64,000 nt of DNA, from contig CABUKB010000005.1 of the NCBI GenBank assembly GCA_902492045.1, positions 1 through 64,000 on the forward strand, read 5' to 3'. The notes under the pieces were generated by a model. That model was not told where the DNA came from, ran no database searches, and saw only the letters and a list, made by a program, of their open reading frames with translations. The position numbers were made by a program, and so were the translations under genes. Source of the DNA: an uncultured Oscillospiraceae bacterium. GTDB taxonomy: Bacteria > Bacillota > Clostridia > Oscillospirales > Acutalibacteraceae. Shown here one piece after another: positions 43,019 to 52,477 of this stretch. Numbering within the stretch: the first letter of the stretch is position 1; each line of letters opens with the position of its first letter.

Positions 43019-44068
43019 CTAGTGTTCGACAAGAACCAGCATGGGTTTGATTTCTTCGGGGGACAGGCCGTAACGGATGCCTTCAATGACATTGATAATA
43101 TCGTCCAGTTCCACTTCGGTGATGAGAATGTAGGAGATCATCACCACCATCGGATGGGTGGAAAAATGCATGGCGTGCCGGGCGTTGAAATAGGGGACGC
43201 GGTGATACAGGTCATAAACGAAAACCCGGTGTGCAGCAGGCAGCTGCCGTCCCGCCGGGGTGGCGAAGAACAGGGTCAGTACCTCGTCCGTGGTCGGGGC
43301 CTGCAGCATCTGCTCGAGAACCTTGTCCGGAATGGTGCCGCCGGAGGGGAGGAGTTGGGAGCGGATGGTATCGGGATCCGCGCCGAAATAGGTTTTCAGC
43401 CGCACGATACGGGAAACGTTTTGGGTGTCGATCTGAGAACCGCATAAGCGGCGCAGTTCCCGGTGCAGATCGCCTTTTGTGCTGTCGATAATGGAAAGGA
43501 GGGTGTTCATCAGCCCGGTATACAGCGCGTTTTCAATGGCTGTGAAGGGAATTTGCCCCGCCTCTTCGGGAGAGAACGGCTCCAGCACCTTGCGGTAGGA
43601 GGTGCCGCCGAGGGCGTCGAGCAGTTCACCGAAGTTTTTGGAATGCGCCATCCGGGTCAGGTCGAGCTCGGTATGGCCGTTGAGAAACATCGGCATGGCA
43701 AAAAAGAATTCTTCCGCCCTGCCCGCGCTCATCAGACGCAAGCAGGAGAGGATCAACTGGATTTCGGCCAGCCGGATGAGATATTCCGACATCCGCATCC
43801 CTACCGACCGGTCGTAGCGGGAGAGGGAGGCGTAATCGTTCCACAGTTTCCGCCGGAGCAGGGTTTCCAGATAGCCACGATGGATGGTCGTTTCATTGAT
43901 ATCCGCCAGCACCCCCGCATAGGCGGTGTGCGTTTTCAGATAGGAGGCAATCTCGCTGACGCTGTGGCAGGCGAGCAGATTGTGAAAATCCTGCGCAGTC
44001 AGGCAACGGCCATACATGGCGCGGGCCTTGGCGAAGATGACGTTGGAGGAATACGGAGAGGCTGGCAT
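43019..44068 (-). CDS. atpC: V/A-type ATPase subunit C (AC39 family)
   Basis: About 350 residues, all helical: YSSNVIFAKARAMYGRCLTAQDFHNLLACHSVSEIASYLKTHTAYAGVLAD at the N-terminus and YILITEVELDDIINVIEGIRYGLSPEEIKPML at the C-terminus, both typical of AC39. It links the rotor ring to the central stalk. The ATG at 44068 has AAAGGA 12 bases upstream; ATG 44092 has no clear site but is in frame. Confidence 0.93.
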   Translation of the reverse strand: MPASPYSSNVIFAKARAMYGRCLTAQDFHNLLACHSVSEIASYLKTHTAYAGVLADINETTIHRGYLETLLRRKLWNDYASLSRYDRSVGMRMSEYLIRLAEIQLILSCLRLMSAGRAEEFFFAMPMFLNGHTELDLTRMAHSKNFGELLDALGGTSYRKVLEPFSPEEAGQIPFTAIENALYTGLMNTLLSIIDSTKGDLHRELRRLCGSQIDTQNVSRIVRLKTYFGADPDTIRSQLLPSGGTIPDKVLEQMLQAPTTDEVLTLFFATPAGRQLPAAHRVFVYDLYHRVPYFNARHAMHFSTHPMVVMISYILITEVELDDIINVIEGIRYGLSPEEIKPMLVLVEH

Positions 44069-44107
44069 CCCGGCACCATGTCCTTTCTGCATGAAGATAT
44101 GCGGCGG

Positions 44108-44419
44108 TCAGTCGGCGAGCACATTGGCGACGATCTGCGCCACCCAAGCCTCGCGATGGGCGTCGAATGACGCCTGCAGGTCCTCCCGTTGCTTGTCGTA
44201 TTTGGCTTTTCGCCTGCGCCATTCCTGGTCGGCGAGGGTTTGTTCGGCCTCTGCATTGACCTGAATGCGCCGGCGGGCCCTTTCCAGATATTCGCTGCGG
44301 ATCTGCGCGGCTTTCCGGGCGATTTCCTTTTCACAGTCGATTTTCTCCTGTTGCGCGGCGTCTGTGATTTCCCGGGCCTTCCTGTCCATATCAATAATGC
44401 GCTTGATCATCTCTTCCAT
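44108..44419 (-). CDS. V/A-type ATPase subunit G/H-like (peripheral stalk)
   Basis: A 103-residue, almost fully helical charged protein (KRIIDMDRKAREITDAAQQEKIDCEKEIARKAAQIRSEYLERARRRI...) with coiled-coil heptads, the form expected for the partner of subunit E. ATG 44419 follows AAAGGGTGG. First gene of the operon; the assignment rests on form and place more than on sequence identity. Confidence 0.78.
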   Translation of the reverse strand: MEEMIKRIIDMDRKAREITDAAQQEKIDCEKEIARKAAQIRSEYLERARRRIQVNAEAEQTLADQEWRRRKAKYDKQREDLQASFDAHREAWVAQIVANVLAD

Positions 44420-44512
44420 ACCAGCCACCCTTTCCGCCGGCAATATAATGCAATTCAGGGCCACGGCCCCAGCCATAGCCCTTTACCGCGACATCGGCGC
44501 GGATACCGCTTT

Positions 44513-44541
44513 AGTATATACCCATTCGCAGGCAAATACAA
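44513..44541 (-). promoter_or_regulatory. Promoter of the V/A-ATPase operon
   Basis: On the minus strand, TTGTAT (44541-44536), a 17-bp spacer and TATACT (44518-44513) lie about 95 bases before the first gene. Confidence 0.75.
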
Positions 44542-44663
44542 TGGTGAGTTTGTCGATTTTGAACGGATGAGGACGGCCTCTTTTCGGGCAAGGCGACCAT
44601 ATGTCTCCATTTGGCAAAGCGGTTGTTTGTACAGGATCAATAGCGCCGGGATATTGGCAAAAT

Positions 44664-44690
44664 GAGAACGCGGCGGGATGCCGCGTTCTC
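44664..44690 (-). terminator. Terminator after the PFL/UPF0210 gene
   Basis: GAGAACGCGGC (44664-44674) pairs perfectly with 44680-44690 around a five-base loop; on the minus strand it is followed by ATTTTG. It isolates the V-ATPase promoter from upstream transcription. Confidence 0.8.
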
Positions 44691-44699
44691 GCAGAAGGC

Positions 44700-46058
44700 T
44701 CAATTCTTTAAACTTTGGATCGGGGCGGGGATCCGGCCGCCGCGGGCAATGAAGCGGGCGGGAGACCAGGTGTTCAGAGGCATCACCGGTCCGCCGCCGA
44801 GCAGTCCCCCAAAGGAGAGTTCCTCTCCGACCTTTTTGCCGATGGCCGGGATAACCCGAACGGCGGTGGTTTTGGAGTTGATCATGCCGATGGCGGCCTG
44901 ATCGGCGATGATAGCGGAAATCACCTCTGCCGGAGTGTCGCCGGGGATATTGATCATATCCAGGCCGACCGAGCAGACGGCCGTCATAGCCTCCAGCTTT
45001 TCAATCCGCAGGCAGCCGCAACGGGCGGCGTCGATCATGCCGGCATCCTCCGTAACCGGGATGAAGGCACCCGACAGGCCGCCGACGTGGGAAGAGGCCA
45101 TGACGCCGCCTTTTTTCACCGCGTCGTTGAGCAAGGCGAGGGCGGCGGTGGTGCCATGGGCGCCGCAGCATTCCAGCCCCATCTCTTCCAAAATATGGGC
45201 GACGGAGTCGCCCACCGCCGGCGTGGGGGCCAAGGACAGGTCGACGATGCCGAACGGCACTCCGAGCCGGGAAGAGGCTTCCTTGGCGACGAGCTGGCCC
45301 ATCCGGGTGATCTTGAACGCCGTGCGCTTAATCAAATCGGATACCGCGGTGAGATCACAGTCCCCGGCCTTGGCCAGGGCGGCCCGCACCACACCGGGAC
45401 CCGAAACCCCCACATTGATGACACAATCGGGTTCACCCGCGCCGTGAAAAGCGCCGGCCATGAAGGGATTGTCTTCGGGCGCGTTGCAGAATACCACCAG
45501 TTTCGCACAGCCGATGCAGTCCCGGTCGGCGGTTTTTTCGGCCGCAGCCCGCACCACCGGCCCCATCATGGCCACGGCGTCCATGTTGATGCCCGCCTTG
45601 GTGGAACCGATGTTTACCGACGAACAGACATGGCCGGTGACGGACAGGGCTTCCGGTATGCTTTCGATCAGATCCCGGTCTCCGGGGGAAAAGCCCTTTT
45701 GCACCAAAGCGGAAAACCCGCCGATGAAATTGACCCCGCAGGTGTTGGCCGCCCGTTCCAGGGTCAGAGCCATGCGGACGGGATCTTTCTGTGAACACGC
45801 CGCCAGAATCATGGCAATCGGGGTGACGGAAATCCGCTTGTTGATGATGGGAATGCCGTATTCCTTTTCGATCTGTTCCGCTGTTTCAACCAAGCGTTCC
45901 GCCCGCCGGACGATTTTGTCGTATACCCGGTCACAGGCGCGCGCCATGTCCGGGTCACAGCAGTCGAGAAGGGAAATCCCCATCGTGACGGTGCGCACGT
46001 CGAGGTTTTCCTCCTGAATCATGGTGATGGTTTCCAATATGTCGTGAGCGTTGAGCAT
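44700..46058 (-). CDS. PFL-fold UPF0210 (DUF711) family protein
   Basis: A 452-residue protein of the UPF0210 family: MLNAHDILETITMIQEENLDVRTVTMGISLLDC at the start, GIPIINKRISVTPIAMIL, FIGGFSALVQKGFSPGD and SSHVGGLSGAFIPVTEDAGMI later. The fold is related to pyruvate formate-lyase but the glycyl-radical site is not evident. Function is unknown. ATG 46058 follows AAAGGCGGCTATTCTTC. Members are very often coupled to a small ACT protein, as here (25 bp upstream). Confidence 0.93.
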   Translation of the reverse strand: MLNAHDILETITMIQEENLDVRTVTMGISLLDCCDPDMARACDRVYDKIVRRAERLVETAEQIEKEYGIPIINKRISVTPIAMILAACSQKDPVRMALTLERAANTCGVNFIGGFSALVQKGFSPGDRDLIESIPEALSVTGHVCSSVNIGSTKAGINMDAVAMMGPVVRAAAEKTADRDCIGCAKLVVFCNAPEDNPFMAGAFHGAGEPDCVINVGVSGPGVVRAALAKAGDCDLTAVSDLIKRTAFKITRMGQLVAKEASSRLGVPFGIVDLSLAPTPAVGDSVAHILEEMGLECCGAHGTTAALALLNDAVKKGGVMASSHVGGLSGAFIPVTEDAGMIDAARCGCLRIEKLEAMTAVCSVGLDMINIPGDTPAEVISAIIADQAAIGMINSKTTAVRVIPAIGKKVGEELSFGGLLGGGPVMPLNTWSPARFIARGGRIPAPIQSLKN

Positions 46059-46083
46059 GAAGAATAGCCGCCTTTCGGAAGAT

Positions 46084-46353
46084 TCAGATCTGGTGCATGG
46101 AATTGAAAATATCCTCGTGCATCGCGTGGATAGAGAGATGCATCTCCCGCCCGGCGGCCGCCATCTCGTCGGCAAACTGGGTAAAGGGAATGTCGCTGTT
46201 CGATATATCCACCATCATAATCATGGCGAACATATCCTGCAGGATGGACTGGGTGACTTCCAGCACATTGATATGATGGCGGGCGCAGTCGGAGGATACG
46301 CGGGCGAGAATGCCCACCATATCTTTTCCAATGACGGTGATGACAGCACGCAT
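46084..46353 (-). CDS. ACT-domain protein (UPF0237)
   Basis: An 89-residue single ACT domain: RAVITVIGKDMVGILARVSSDCARHHINVLEVTQSILQDMFAMIMMVDI. ACT domains bind amino acids or similar ligands; this one likely regulates or partners the downstream UPF0210 protein. ATG 46353 follows AAAGGCGTTGACCCGAAT. Confidence 0.94.
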   Translation of the reverse strand: MRAVITVIGKDMVGILARVSSDCARHHINVLEVTQSILQDMFAMIMMVDISNSDIPFTQFADEMAAAGREMHLSIHAMHEDIFNSMHQI

Positions 46354-46485
46354 ATTCGGGTCAACGCCTTTCTTTATCGGAGTAAGCCTGCGTTCGCCGG
46401 GTCCAAACGGATACCCGCAGGCCGGCGCCAGCATTATACCATAATCCGGGCGGTTTGAAAAGAAAGACTTTTCATCGAGCGGGGA

Positions 46486-47814
46486 TCAGAATCCGCCGCC
46501 GCTTTCCTGAAAAGAAAACAGGATTTCCGGCGTGCTGGGGGTAATCAGCTGGATACTGCCCCAGATCCCGGACAAGCGGCAGATTTCGTTCCAGTTGTCT
46601 AATATGGATTGCGCATAAGCCCCGGCGTCTCCGGATACCCAAAAACGCACAAGGGTGTCTCCCCGGCTTTTGGCCTCCCGGATCCGGGCCGCAACATCCG
46701 CCGAGGAATAGGCGTTGGAAACGAGGCCCCGGGAGCGGTAATAGTGGGCGGCTGTAGCCGTACAGCGGGGCAGGGGGTAATAGCCTGCCTCGTCGATCTC
46801 GTGATCCTGCCGGATTTCCTCGTCGGTGAGGTTGAAATAGGCATAGGAGACAAAGTCGAAATCCGCGTCGTGGATCGGATCGTCCCACGTGGGATCGAGA
46901 TGATAATACGCTCCGTCGATGCATACCACGTTCCAGGCGTGGCTTTCCCCCTTGCTCGACCCGACGGCGATCAGGCACTGGATGCCGGCCTGATAAAGAA
47001 GATACTGCATGGCCCTGGCGTACCCTTCGCAGACCGCTTCCCCGTTGACGAGGGCGCCGTATGCGTTATAAATGTCCGGTTGGCTCAGACTGGCGTCGTA
47101 TGCCGCCGCCCCGACCAGCCGGTCGTGGAGAATCCGCTCCCGTTCGGCTTCTTCCATAGCCGCGTCCAACCCCTCCAGCATGGCGGAGGCGGCGGTGTCA
47201 AAGGCGGCCCTGGCCTCGGATAAAGCGGCGCCGGTGATGGTATACGGCAGGGTAATGGACAGGACCGTGTCGCCGGAGGTCTGGATGGGGTAGCTTTCGG
47301 CACGCACATCAATCCAGAAATGCTGCGGATAATCATAGCGGTAATAAGTAAAAACCATCTGTATCTCATCGGCGGAGACGGGCAGGTCGGGATCATTGAG
47401 CAAAATCGGGGTTTCACAAGCCTCCACCCCTGCCACCAGCCGCCAATACGCCGCCACCAGGTTGTCCGCCCTGGACATGGAGCGAAGGACGTTCAAGCCG
47501 TAATAGCTGTTTTTCTGCACCGGTGTCAGCGCCGCATTGAGAGGCTTGTCGTCAGCAGGGGGCAAGGCGGGCGCCGCTTCGGGCAAAGGGATGGGGTCCG
47601 CCTGGGTTACCACGGCGGGCAGGTCGGCGGTGGTCTCTCCCGCCGCGTCTCCACCCTGCCCGGGACAGGAGGAAAGGGCAGCAGTTCCGGGCGGTGAATC
47701 GGCAGACTGCGAGGCTTCCCGCACGACGCATCCGGCGGCCATAATTGCCAGCGCAGTGGCCGCTAAAATCGCGGCCGCCCGGCGCGGCCATCTGTAAAAA
47801 GTGGTGAATGGCAT
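46486..47814 (-). CDS. Transglutaminase-like lipoprotein
   Basis: A 442-residue exported protein: signal peptide with lipobox (ALAIMAAGC, Cys near residue 29), a low-complexity Pro/Ala linker, then a transglutaminase-like core in the C-terminal half. The triad is visible as Cys in NGEAVCEGYARAMQYLLYQAG, His in GESHAWNVVCIDG and Asp in YYHLDPTWDDP. Such proteins act as cell-surface peptidases or crosslinkers. ATG 47814 follows GGGGAGGACGATCTCT. Confidence 0.88.
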   Translation of the reverse strand: MPFTTFYRWPRRAAAILAATALAIMAAGCVVREASQSADSPPGTAALSSCPGQGGDAAGETTADLPAVVTQADPIPLPEAAPALPPADDKPLNAALTPVQKNSYYGLNVLRSMSRADNLVAAYWRLVAGVEACETPILLNDPDLPVSADEIQMVFTYYRYDYPQHFWIDVRAESYPIQTSGDTVLSITLPYTITGAALSEARAAFDTAASAMLEGLDAAMEEAERERILHDRLVGAAAYDASLSQPDIYNAYGALVNGEAVCEGYARAMQYLLYQAGIQCLIAVGSSKGESHAWNVVCIDGAYYHLDPTWDDPIHDADFDFVSYAYFNLTDEEIRQDHEIDEAGYYPLPRCTATAAHYYRSRGLVSNAYSSADVAARIREAKSRGDTLVRFWVSGDAGAYAQSILDNWNEICRLSGIWGSIQLITPSTPEILFSFQESGGGF

Positions 47815-48028
47815 AGAGATCGTCCTCCCCAGTGGGTAAAAAGCGCTATGCTTCATTCTATCATAACCGGCGGTAAAAGAAAATGGGAAGGGGAGATTGC
47901 GGGGTGAAAATTATGTGGTATACTAGACTGGAACGGGCATGCCGGGGCGTTCCCGGCCTCCGGTCCGGCCGGCGGCTCCGGTTTTCTGGACTGGATCGGC
48001 TGTCATCCCAAAGAAAGAAGGCTATTTT

Positions 48029-48838
48029 ATGTCGTTGGCTCCTCTAGCGGATCTACATACTCATACCGATTCTTCCCCGGATTCACAGGCTCCAATCGAA
48101 TCTATGTGCCGGGCGGCCCTGCGCCTGGGCCTGCCCGCCCTGGCCATTACCGATCATGTGGAGATGACCGGATTTCTCGCTGGCGGGTACGACCAAAGCA
48201 GCGAACGCTCGTATGCCCAGACCGTCGAGATACGGGAGCACTTTGCCGGACGTTTGGAGGTTCTGGCCGGGGTGGAACTGGGGGAACCGATTTTCGATCC
48301 GGAACGCTCCGCCCGGCTGCTGGCGGATCATGCGTACGATTTCGTGCTCGGCTCCATCCACAACCTGGAGGACGGCGTGGATTATTATCATGTCGACTAC
48401 GCCTCGGCTGATATCGACACCTTATTGGACCAGTATTTCCGTGCGGAACTGGCGCTGGTGGAAATGGGGGGGATCCATTCCCTGGCCCATTTGACCTATC
48501 CTATGCGTTACATGCCGGAAGACAGACGGCCCACGGATACCCGCCGCTGGCAGGATGTGATTGATACGATGTTCCGCCGGATGGCCGAGAAAGGCATCGC
48601 GCTGGAAATCAATACGTCCGGTCTGCGGCAGGCTATCGGGCTGACGTCGCCCGATTTGCCTCTTATCCGCCGTTTCCGGGAACTGGGAGGGGAGAACATC
48701 ACCCTGGGGTCCGACGCTCATTGTCCCGAGGACGTGGGGGCGGGGCTTGAGACGGCGGCGGCGCTCGCGCGCGAGGCCGGATTCCGGCAGGTTTGTCAGT
48801 TCCGGGCCGGTAAGCCGGTTTACGTGCGGATCGGGTAA
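48029..48838 (+). CDS. PHP-domain phosphoesterase (HisJ-like)
   Basis: A 269-residue PHP protein with metal motifs DLHTHTDSSPDS, ITDHVEM, GVELGEPI, GSIHN, SLAHLTYP and TLGSDAHCPEDVG. It resembles histidinol-phosphatase HisJ, but no other his genes are near, so the substrate is uncertain. ATG 48029 follows AAAGAAGGCTATTTT. Confidence 0.9.
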   Translation: MSLAPLADLHTHTDSSPDSQAPIESMCRAALRLGLPALAITDHVEMTGFLAGGYDQSSERSYAQTVEIREHFAGRLEVLAGVELGEPIFDPERSARLLADHAYDFVLGSIHNLEDGVDYYHVDYASADIDTLLDQYFRAELALVEMGGIHSLAHLTYPMRYMPEDRRPTDTRRWQDVIDTMFRRMAEKGIALEINTSGLRQAIGLTSPDLPLIRRFRELGGENITLGSDAHCPEDVGAGLETAAALAREAGFRQVCQFRAGKPVYVRIG

Positions 48839-48916
48839 GCGCCGCTCAACCGGCTCTTGTACTTTGTCCTATATTTCGGTATAATACCCTCATATTTTAT
48901 CTTTTAAAAGGAGGCC

Positions 48917-49396
48917 ATGGTCATGGATAAGCTGCTGAAATTATTGGACACCAACGCGCGGCTGACAAATGCCCAGCTCGCGGTGATGCTGGGCCGGACG
49001 GAGGATGAGGTGGCGGCGCAAATCGCCTCCCTTGAAAGAAGCGGCGTTATCCGTGCCTATAAGGCTCTCATCGACTGGGACCGGACCGAAAGGGAGTACG
49101 TGACCGCGATTATCGAATTAAAAGTCACGCCGAAGCGGGATCTCGGGTTTGAAGCGGTGGCTGAAACCATTATGCGGTTTGAAGAGGTGGAGAGCGTCTA
49201 TCTGATGTCGGGCGGCTACGATTTGTCCGTTTTCGTCAACGGACGGACCTTCAAAGATGTGGCCATGTTCGTCGCCAAACGCCTGTCCACGCTGGATTCC
49301 GTGCTGTCGACTGCCACCCATTTCGTCCTGCGCCGCTATAAGGATGACGGCGTTATGTTCCTGGGTGACGAAAAGGACGAGAGAGGAGCCTTATAA
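48917..49396 (+). CDS. Lrp/AsnC-family transcriptional regulator
   Basis: A 159-residue regulator: winged HTH (LLKLLDTNARLTNAQLAVMLGRTEDEVAAQIASLERSGVIRAYKALID) and a RAM ligand domain (YVTAIIELKVTPKRDLGFEAVAETIMRFEEVESVYLMSGGYDLSVFV). ATG 48917 follows AAAAGGAGG. It is four bases from the aminotransferase start and probably controls it in response to an amino acid. Confidence 0.95.
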   Translation: MVMDKLLKLLDTNARLTNAQLAVMLGRTEDEVAAQIASLERSGVIRAYKALIDWDRTEREYVTAIIELKVTPKRDLGFEAVAETIMRFEEVESVYLMSGGYDLSVFVNGRTFKDVAMFVAKRLSTLDSVLSTATHFVLRRYKDDGVMFLGDEKDERGAL

Positions 49397-49400
49397 ACCC

Positions 49401-50576
49401 ATGAATTACGAGAAGCTGACCAATCCGACCCTGCAGCGGCTCAAGCCGTCCGGGATTCGTAAGTTTTTTGATATTGCGAACGAAATGGAGGACGTGATCA
49501 CCCTGTCCATCGGGGAACCGGATTTTTCCACCCCCTGGCATATCCGCCAGGAGGGGATCCGGTCGCTGGAAAAGGGAAAAACCTGGTATACGGCGAATGC
49601 GGGATTGCTGCGGCTGAGGCAGGCGATTGGGGGATATGTCCGGCGGCATAGCGGGGTGGAATACGAGCCTCAGACCGAGATTCTGGTGACAGCCGGGGGC
49701 AGTGAAGCGATTGACCTGTGCCTGCGTTCCCTGGTTTGCCCGGGGGATGAGGTGTTGATCCCTCAGCCGAGTTTCGTCTGCTATGAACCGCTCACCGTGA
49801 TGGCGGGCGGCACCGCCGTCCCCATCGTCACCAAGGCGGAGGACGGATTCCGCCTGACAGCCGAGGCCTTGCGGGCCTCCCTGACCCCCAGAACCAAGCT
49901 GCTCGTCCTGCCCTATCCCAACAACCCGACCGGCGGCGTGATGCGCCGGGAGCATCTGGAAGCGATTGCGGATGTTCTGCGGGATACCGACGTGATGGTG
50001 CTGTCGGACGAGATTTACAGTGGGTTGACCTATGGCGGGTGTTCCCATGTCAGCATCGCCTCGCTGCCGGGGATGCGGGAGCGGACCGTGCTGGTGGAGG
50101 GTTTTTCCAAGTCCTTTGCCATGACGGGATGGAGGCTGGGGTATGCCTGTGCCCCCGCGCCGGTTATGCACCTGATGCTCAAACTCCATCAGTTTGCGCT
50201 GATGTGCGCGCCCACCACCGCCCAGTACGCGGCCATTGAAGCGATGGACAATGGGGATGAGGATGTCGAGAGAATGCGGGCGGATTATGACGTGCGCCGC
50301 CGCTTCATTGTGGATGAACTCAACAAAATGGGATTGACCTGTTTTGAACCCGAGGGCGCTTTCTATGTGTTCCCGTCGGTGAAGGTGACCGGGATGACCT
50401 CAGACGCTTTCTGCGAAAGCCTGCTGCGGGAAAAGCGGGTCGCAGTGGTTCCGGGCACGGCGTTTGGCGACTGCGGGGAAGGCTATGTCCGGATCTCCTA
50501 TTGCTATTCTCTCAAACATATCGCCGAGGCCATGCACCGGATGCGGGCTTTTGTGGAGGAACATGCCGGCCGATGA
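49401..50576 (+). CDS. Class I/II aminotransferase (PLP)
   Basis: A 391-residue fold-type I enzyme: SIGEPDFSTP near residue 36, TAGGSEAIDLCLRSL at the PLP phosphate site, YPNNPTGGVM, SDEIYSGLTYGG with the pyridine Asp, and EGFSKSFAMTGWRLGYA with the Schiff-base Lys237. It is of the aspartate/aromatic aminotransferase type; the exact amino acid is not fixed. Coupled to an Lrp regulator directly upstream. Confidence 0.94.
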   Translation: MNYEKLTNPTLQRLKPSGIRKFFDIANEMEDVITLSIGEPDFSTPWHIRQEGIRSLEKGKTWYTANAGLLRLRQAIGGYVRRHSGVEYEPQTEILVTAGGSEAIDLCLRSLVCPGDEVLIPQPSFVCYEPLTVMAGGTAVPIVTKAEDGFRLTAEALRASLTPRTKLLVLPYPNNPTGGVMRREHLEAIADVLRDTDVMVLSDEIYSGLTYGGCSHVSIASLPGMRERTVLVEGFSKSFAMTGWRLGYACAPAPVMHLMLKLHQFALMCAPTTAQYAAIEAMDNGDEDVERMRADYDVRRRFIVDELNKMGLTCFEPEGAFYVFPSVKVTGMTSDAFCESLLREKRVAVVPGTAFGDCGEGYVRISYCYSLKHIAEAMHRMRAFVEEHAGR

Positions 50577-50599
50577 CCGGCCGGCAAGGAGGGCGCCGT

Positions 50600-51475
50600 A
50601 TGAGCGTGACGGTTGAAGCACCGGCGAAAATCAATCTCACTCTGGATGTGACCGGCCGCCGGGACGACGGCTATCATCTGATCGAGACCGTCATGCAGGC
50701 CGTCGATTTGTATGATCGGGTGACGGTCCGTCTGACGGGAAAACCAGGCGCGTTTACGCTTGCCTGCGGGGACGAGCGGGTTCCGGACGGTCCGGACAAT
50801 ACGGCCCTGCGGGCTGCGGACGCATTTTTCAATTCCATCGGGCTGCCCAATCCCGGGGTGGAGATCACCCTGCATAAGCGGATTCCCCTGCAGGCGGGCC
50901 TGGCGGGGGGGAGCGCCGACGCCGCCGGAACCCTGGTGGCCCTCGACCGGCTGCTGGATACCCGGATGACGCCGGAAGAACTGTGCGCCGTGGCGGAGGC
51001 TGTGGGGGCGGATGTGCCTTTTTGTGTGCTGGGGGCCGCCGCATACGCGGAGGGAACCGGCACCATTTTGACGCCACTGCCAAGTCTTCCCGACTGTGCG
51101 GTTGTCGTGGCAAAACCCGTGGATGGTATGCGGACGGAGGAAGCGTATCGCCGGCTCGATTGCGCGGAGATTTCCCGCCGCCCGCATACCGGCGCCGTGG
51201 CGGACGCGCTGTGTGCCGGGGATCTTGCGGCGGTGGTGCGAGAGCTTTGCAATGTGTTTGAAGAGGCGCTCGCCCTGCCGGAAACGGCGGAGATCCAGCG
51301 TGTGATGCGGGAGCATCGTACGCTCGGATGCCGGATGACGGGGAGCGGTTCGGCGGTGTTCGGGCTTTTCGACGACGATGAAGCCGCCCGCCGGTGTACG
51401 GCGGTTCTCCGGCGGCGTTATGAAGAGGTGTTTATATGCCGCCCTTGTCCGCATGGACCGGTTGTGCGAGGCTGA
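50600..51475 (+). CDS. ispE: 4-diphosphocytidyl-2-C-methyl-D-erythritol kinase
   Basis: A 291-residue GHMP kinase of the DXP pathway: VEAPAKINLTLDVTGRRDDGYHLIETVMQAVDLYD, the ATP-binding block IPLQAGLAGGSADAAGTLVAL, GADVPFCVLGAAAYAEGTG, and CRMTGSGSAVFGLF near the end. ATG 50600 follows AAGGAGGGCGCCGT. Same pathway as dxs and ispA. Confidence 0.96.
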   Translation: MSVTVEAPAKINLTLDVTGRRDDGYHLIETVMQAVDLYDRVTVRLTGKPGAFTLACGDERVPDGPDNTALRAADAFFNSIGLPNPGVEITLHKRIPLQAGLAGGSADAAGTLVALDRLLDTRMTPEELCAVAEAVGADVPFCVLGAAAYAEGTGTILTPLPSLPDCAVVVAKPVDGMRTEEAYRRLDCAEISRRPHTGAVADALCAGDLAAVVRELCNVFEEALALPETAEIQRVMREHRTLGCRMTGSGSAVFGLFDDDEAARRCTAVLRRRYEEVFICRPCPHGPVVRG

Positions 51476-51615
51476 AGCGTCGTTTATCCGGTACCCCGAA
51501 TGACGGGGAGCTGTAAAAATTTTCCTCAGGTGTGCATAGCGGGCTTTTTCTCGTCCATACTCTGGGTATCTGGCGGCGGGCACGCCGCCGTAACCGGAGA
51601 AAGGACGGGGTTATC

Positions 51616-52275
51616 GTGCGGAAATGGAGTAAGGCGCTGGCCTGCGGGCTGGTTTTGACACTGGGATTGTCGCTGTGCGGCTTTCCCTGGGGATTCGCCA
51701 AGGACTGCGAGGAAATTCGCAAAAAGGTGGTCCGTCTGCATGTGCTCGCCAATTCCGACAGCGAGGAGGATCAGGCGCTGAAGCTGAAGGTGCGGGATAC
51801 CGTCACCGAAACGGCGGCCGGCCTGTTCGATACGGCGGCGAACGCGGGCGAGGCGTTGGCCATCGCGGAAGAATCGCTGCCGGAGATCCTCGCAGCGGCG
51901 CAGCAACGGGTATACGACGAAGGATACGATTACCCGGTAGGCGCCGAGATGACCCGGATGTACTTCACCACCCGCACCTATGAGACGGGGACCCTGCCTG
52001 CGGGGATGTACGACGCGGTGCGGATCACCATCGGCGAGGGCGCCGGGAAAAACTGGTGGTGCGTCGTTTTTCCCCCCATCTGTGTGCCGGCGGCGTCGGA
52101 ACATAAGGAATTGACCGACGTGCTGGACGAAGGACAGGTGGAGATCGTCACCCAGCCGCAGAAATATGAGGTCAAATTCAAGATAGTGGAATGGTGGGAA
52201 GGGCTGACCCATCGGATTGGCGAATGGTTCGGCGGCGGGGAGTCCTCGGCCCAACCGGCTTCCACGGATTGCTGA
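51616..52275 (+). CDS. spoIIR: Stage II sporulation protein R
   Basis: A 219-residue secreted signalling protein made in the forespore; in Bacillus it triggers SpoIIGA to process pro-SigE. It has a signal peptide (VRKWSKALACGLVLTLGLSLCGF), then the hallmark IRKKVVRLHVLANSDSEEDQALKLKVRDTV and KNWWCVVFPPICVP. A GTG start at 51616 follows GAAAGGACGGGG. A terminator lies at 52391-52421. Confidence 0.95.
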   Translation: MRKWSKALACGLVLTLGLSLCGFPWGFAKDCEEIRKKVVRLHVLANSDSEEDQALKLKVRDTVTETAAGLFDTAANAGEALAIAEESLPEILAAAQQRVYDEGYDYPVGAEMTRMYFTTRTYETGTLPAGMYDAVRITIGEGAGKNWWCVVFPPICVPAASEHKELTDVLDEGQVEIVTQPQKYEVKFKIVEWWEGLTHRIGEWFGGGESSAQPASTDC

Positions 52276-52390
52276 AGCCGGACGGCGCTGCGATTCTAAG
52301 GGTTCTTCCCGTGTCCTTGCAAGGCCGTGCTGTGCCGGCGGCGTATATATCTCCGGGTTCCCTTCCCCTTTTTGCATAAGGTGCCTTTGC

Positions 52391-52421
52391 GGCCGGCAGG
52401 AATTTTCCTGCCGGCCTTTTT
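52391..52421 (+). terminator. Terminator after spoIIR
   Basis: GGCCGGCAGG (52391-52400) pairs with CCTGCCGGCC (52407-52416), followed by TTTTT. A TATAAT at 52439-52444 just beyond is a candidate -10 for folC. Confidence 0.88.
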
Positions 52422-52477
52422 CGCAAAGCCGGGATGTGCTATAATAAGGCGATCTGCCGAACAAGGGGGTATCGACT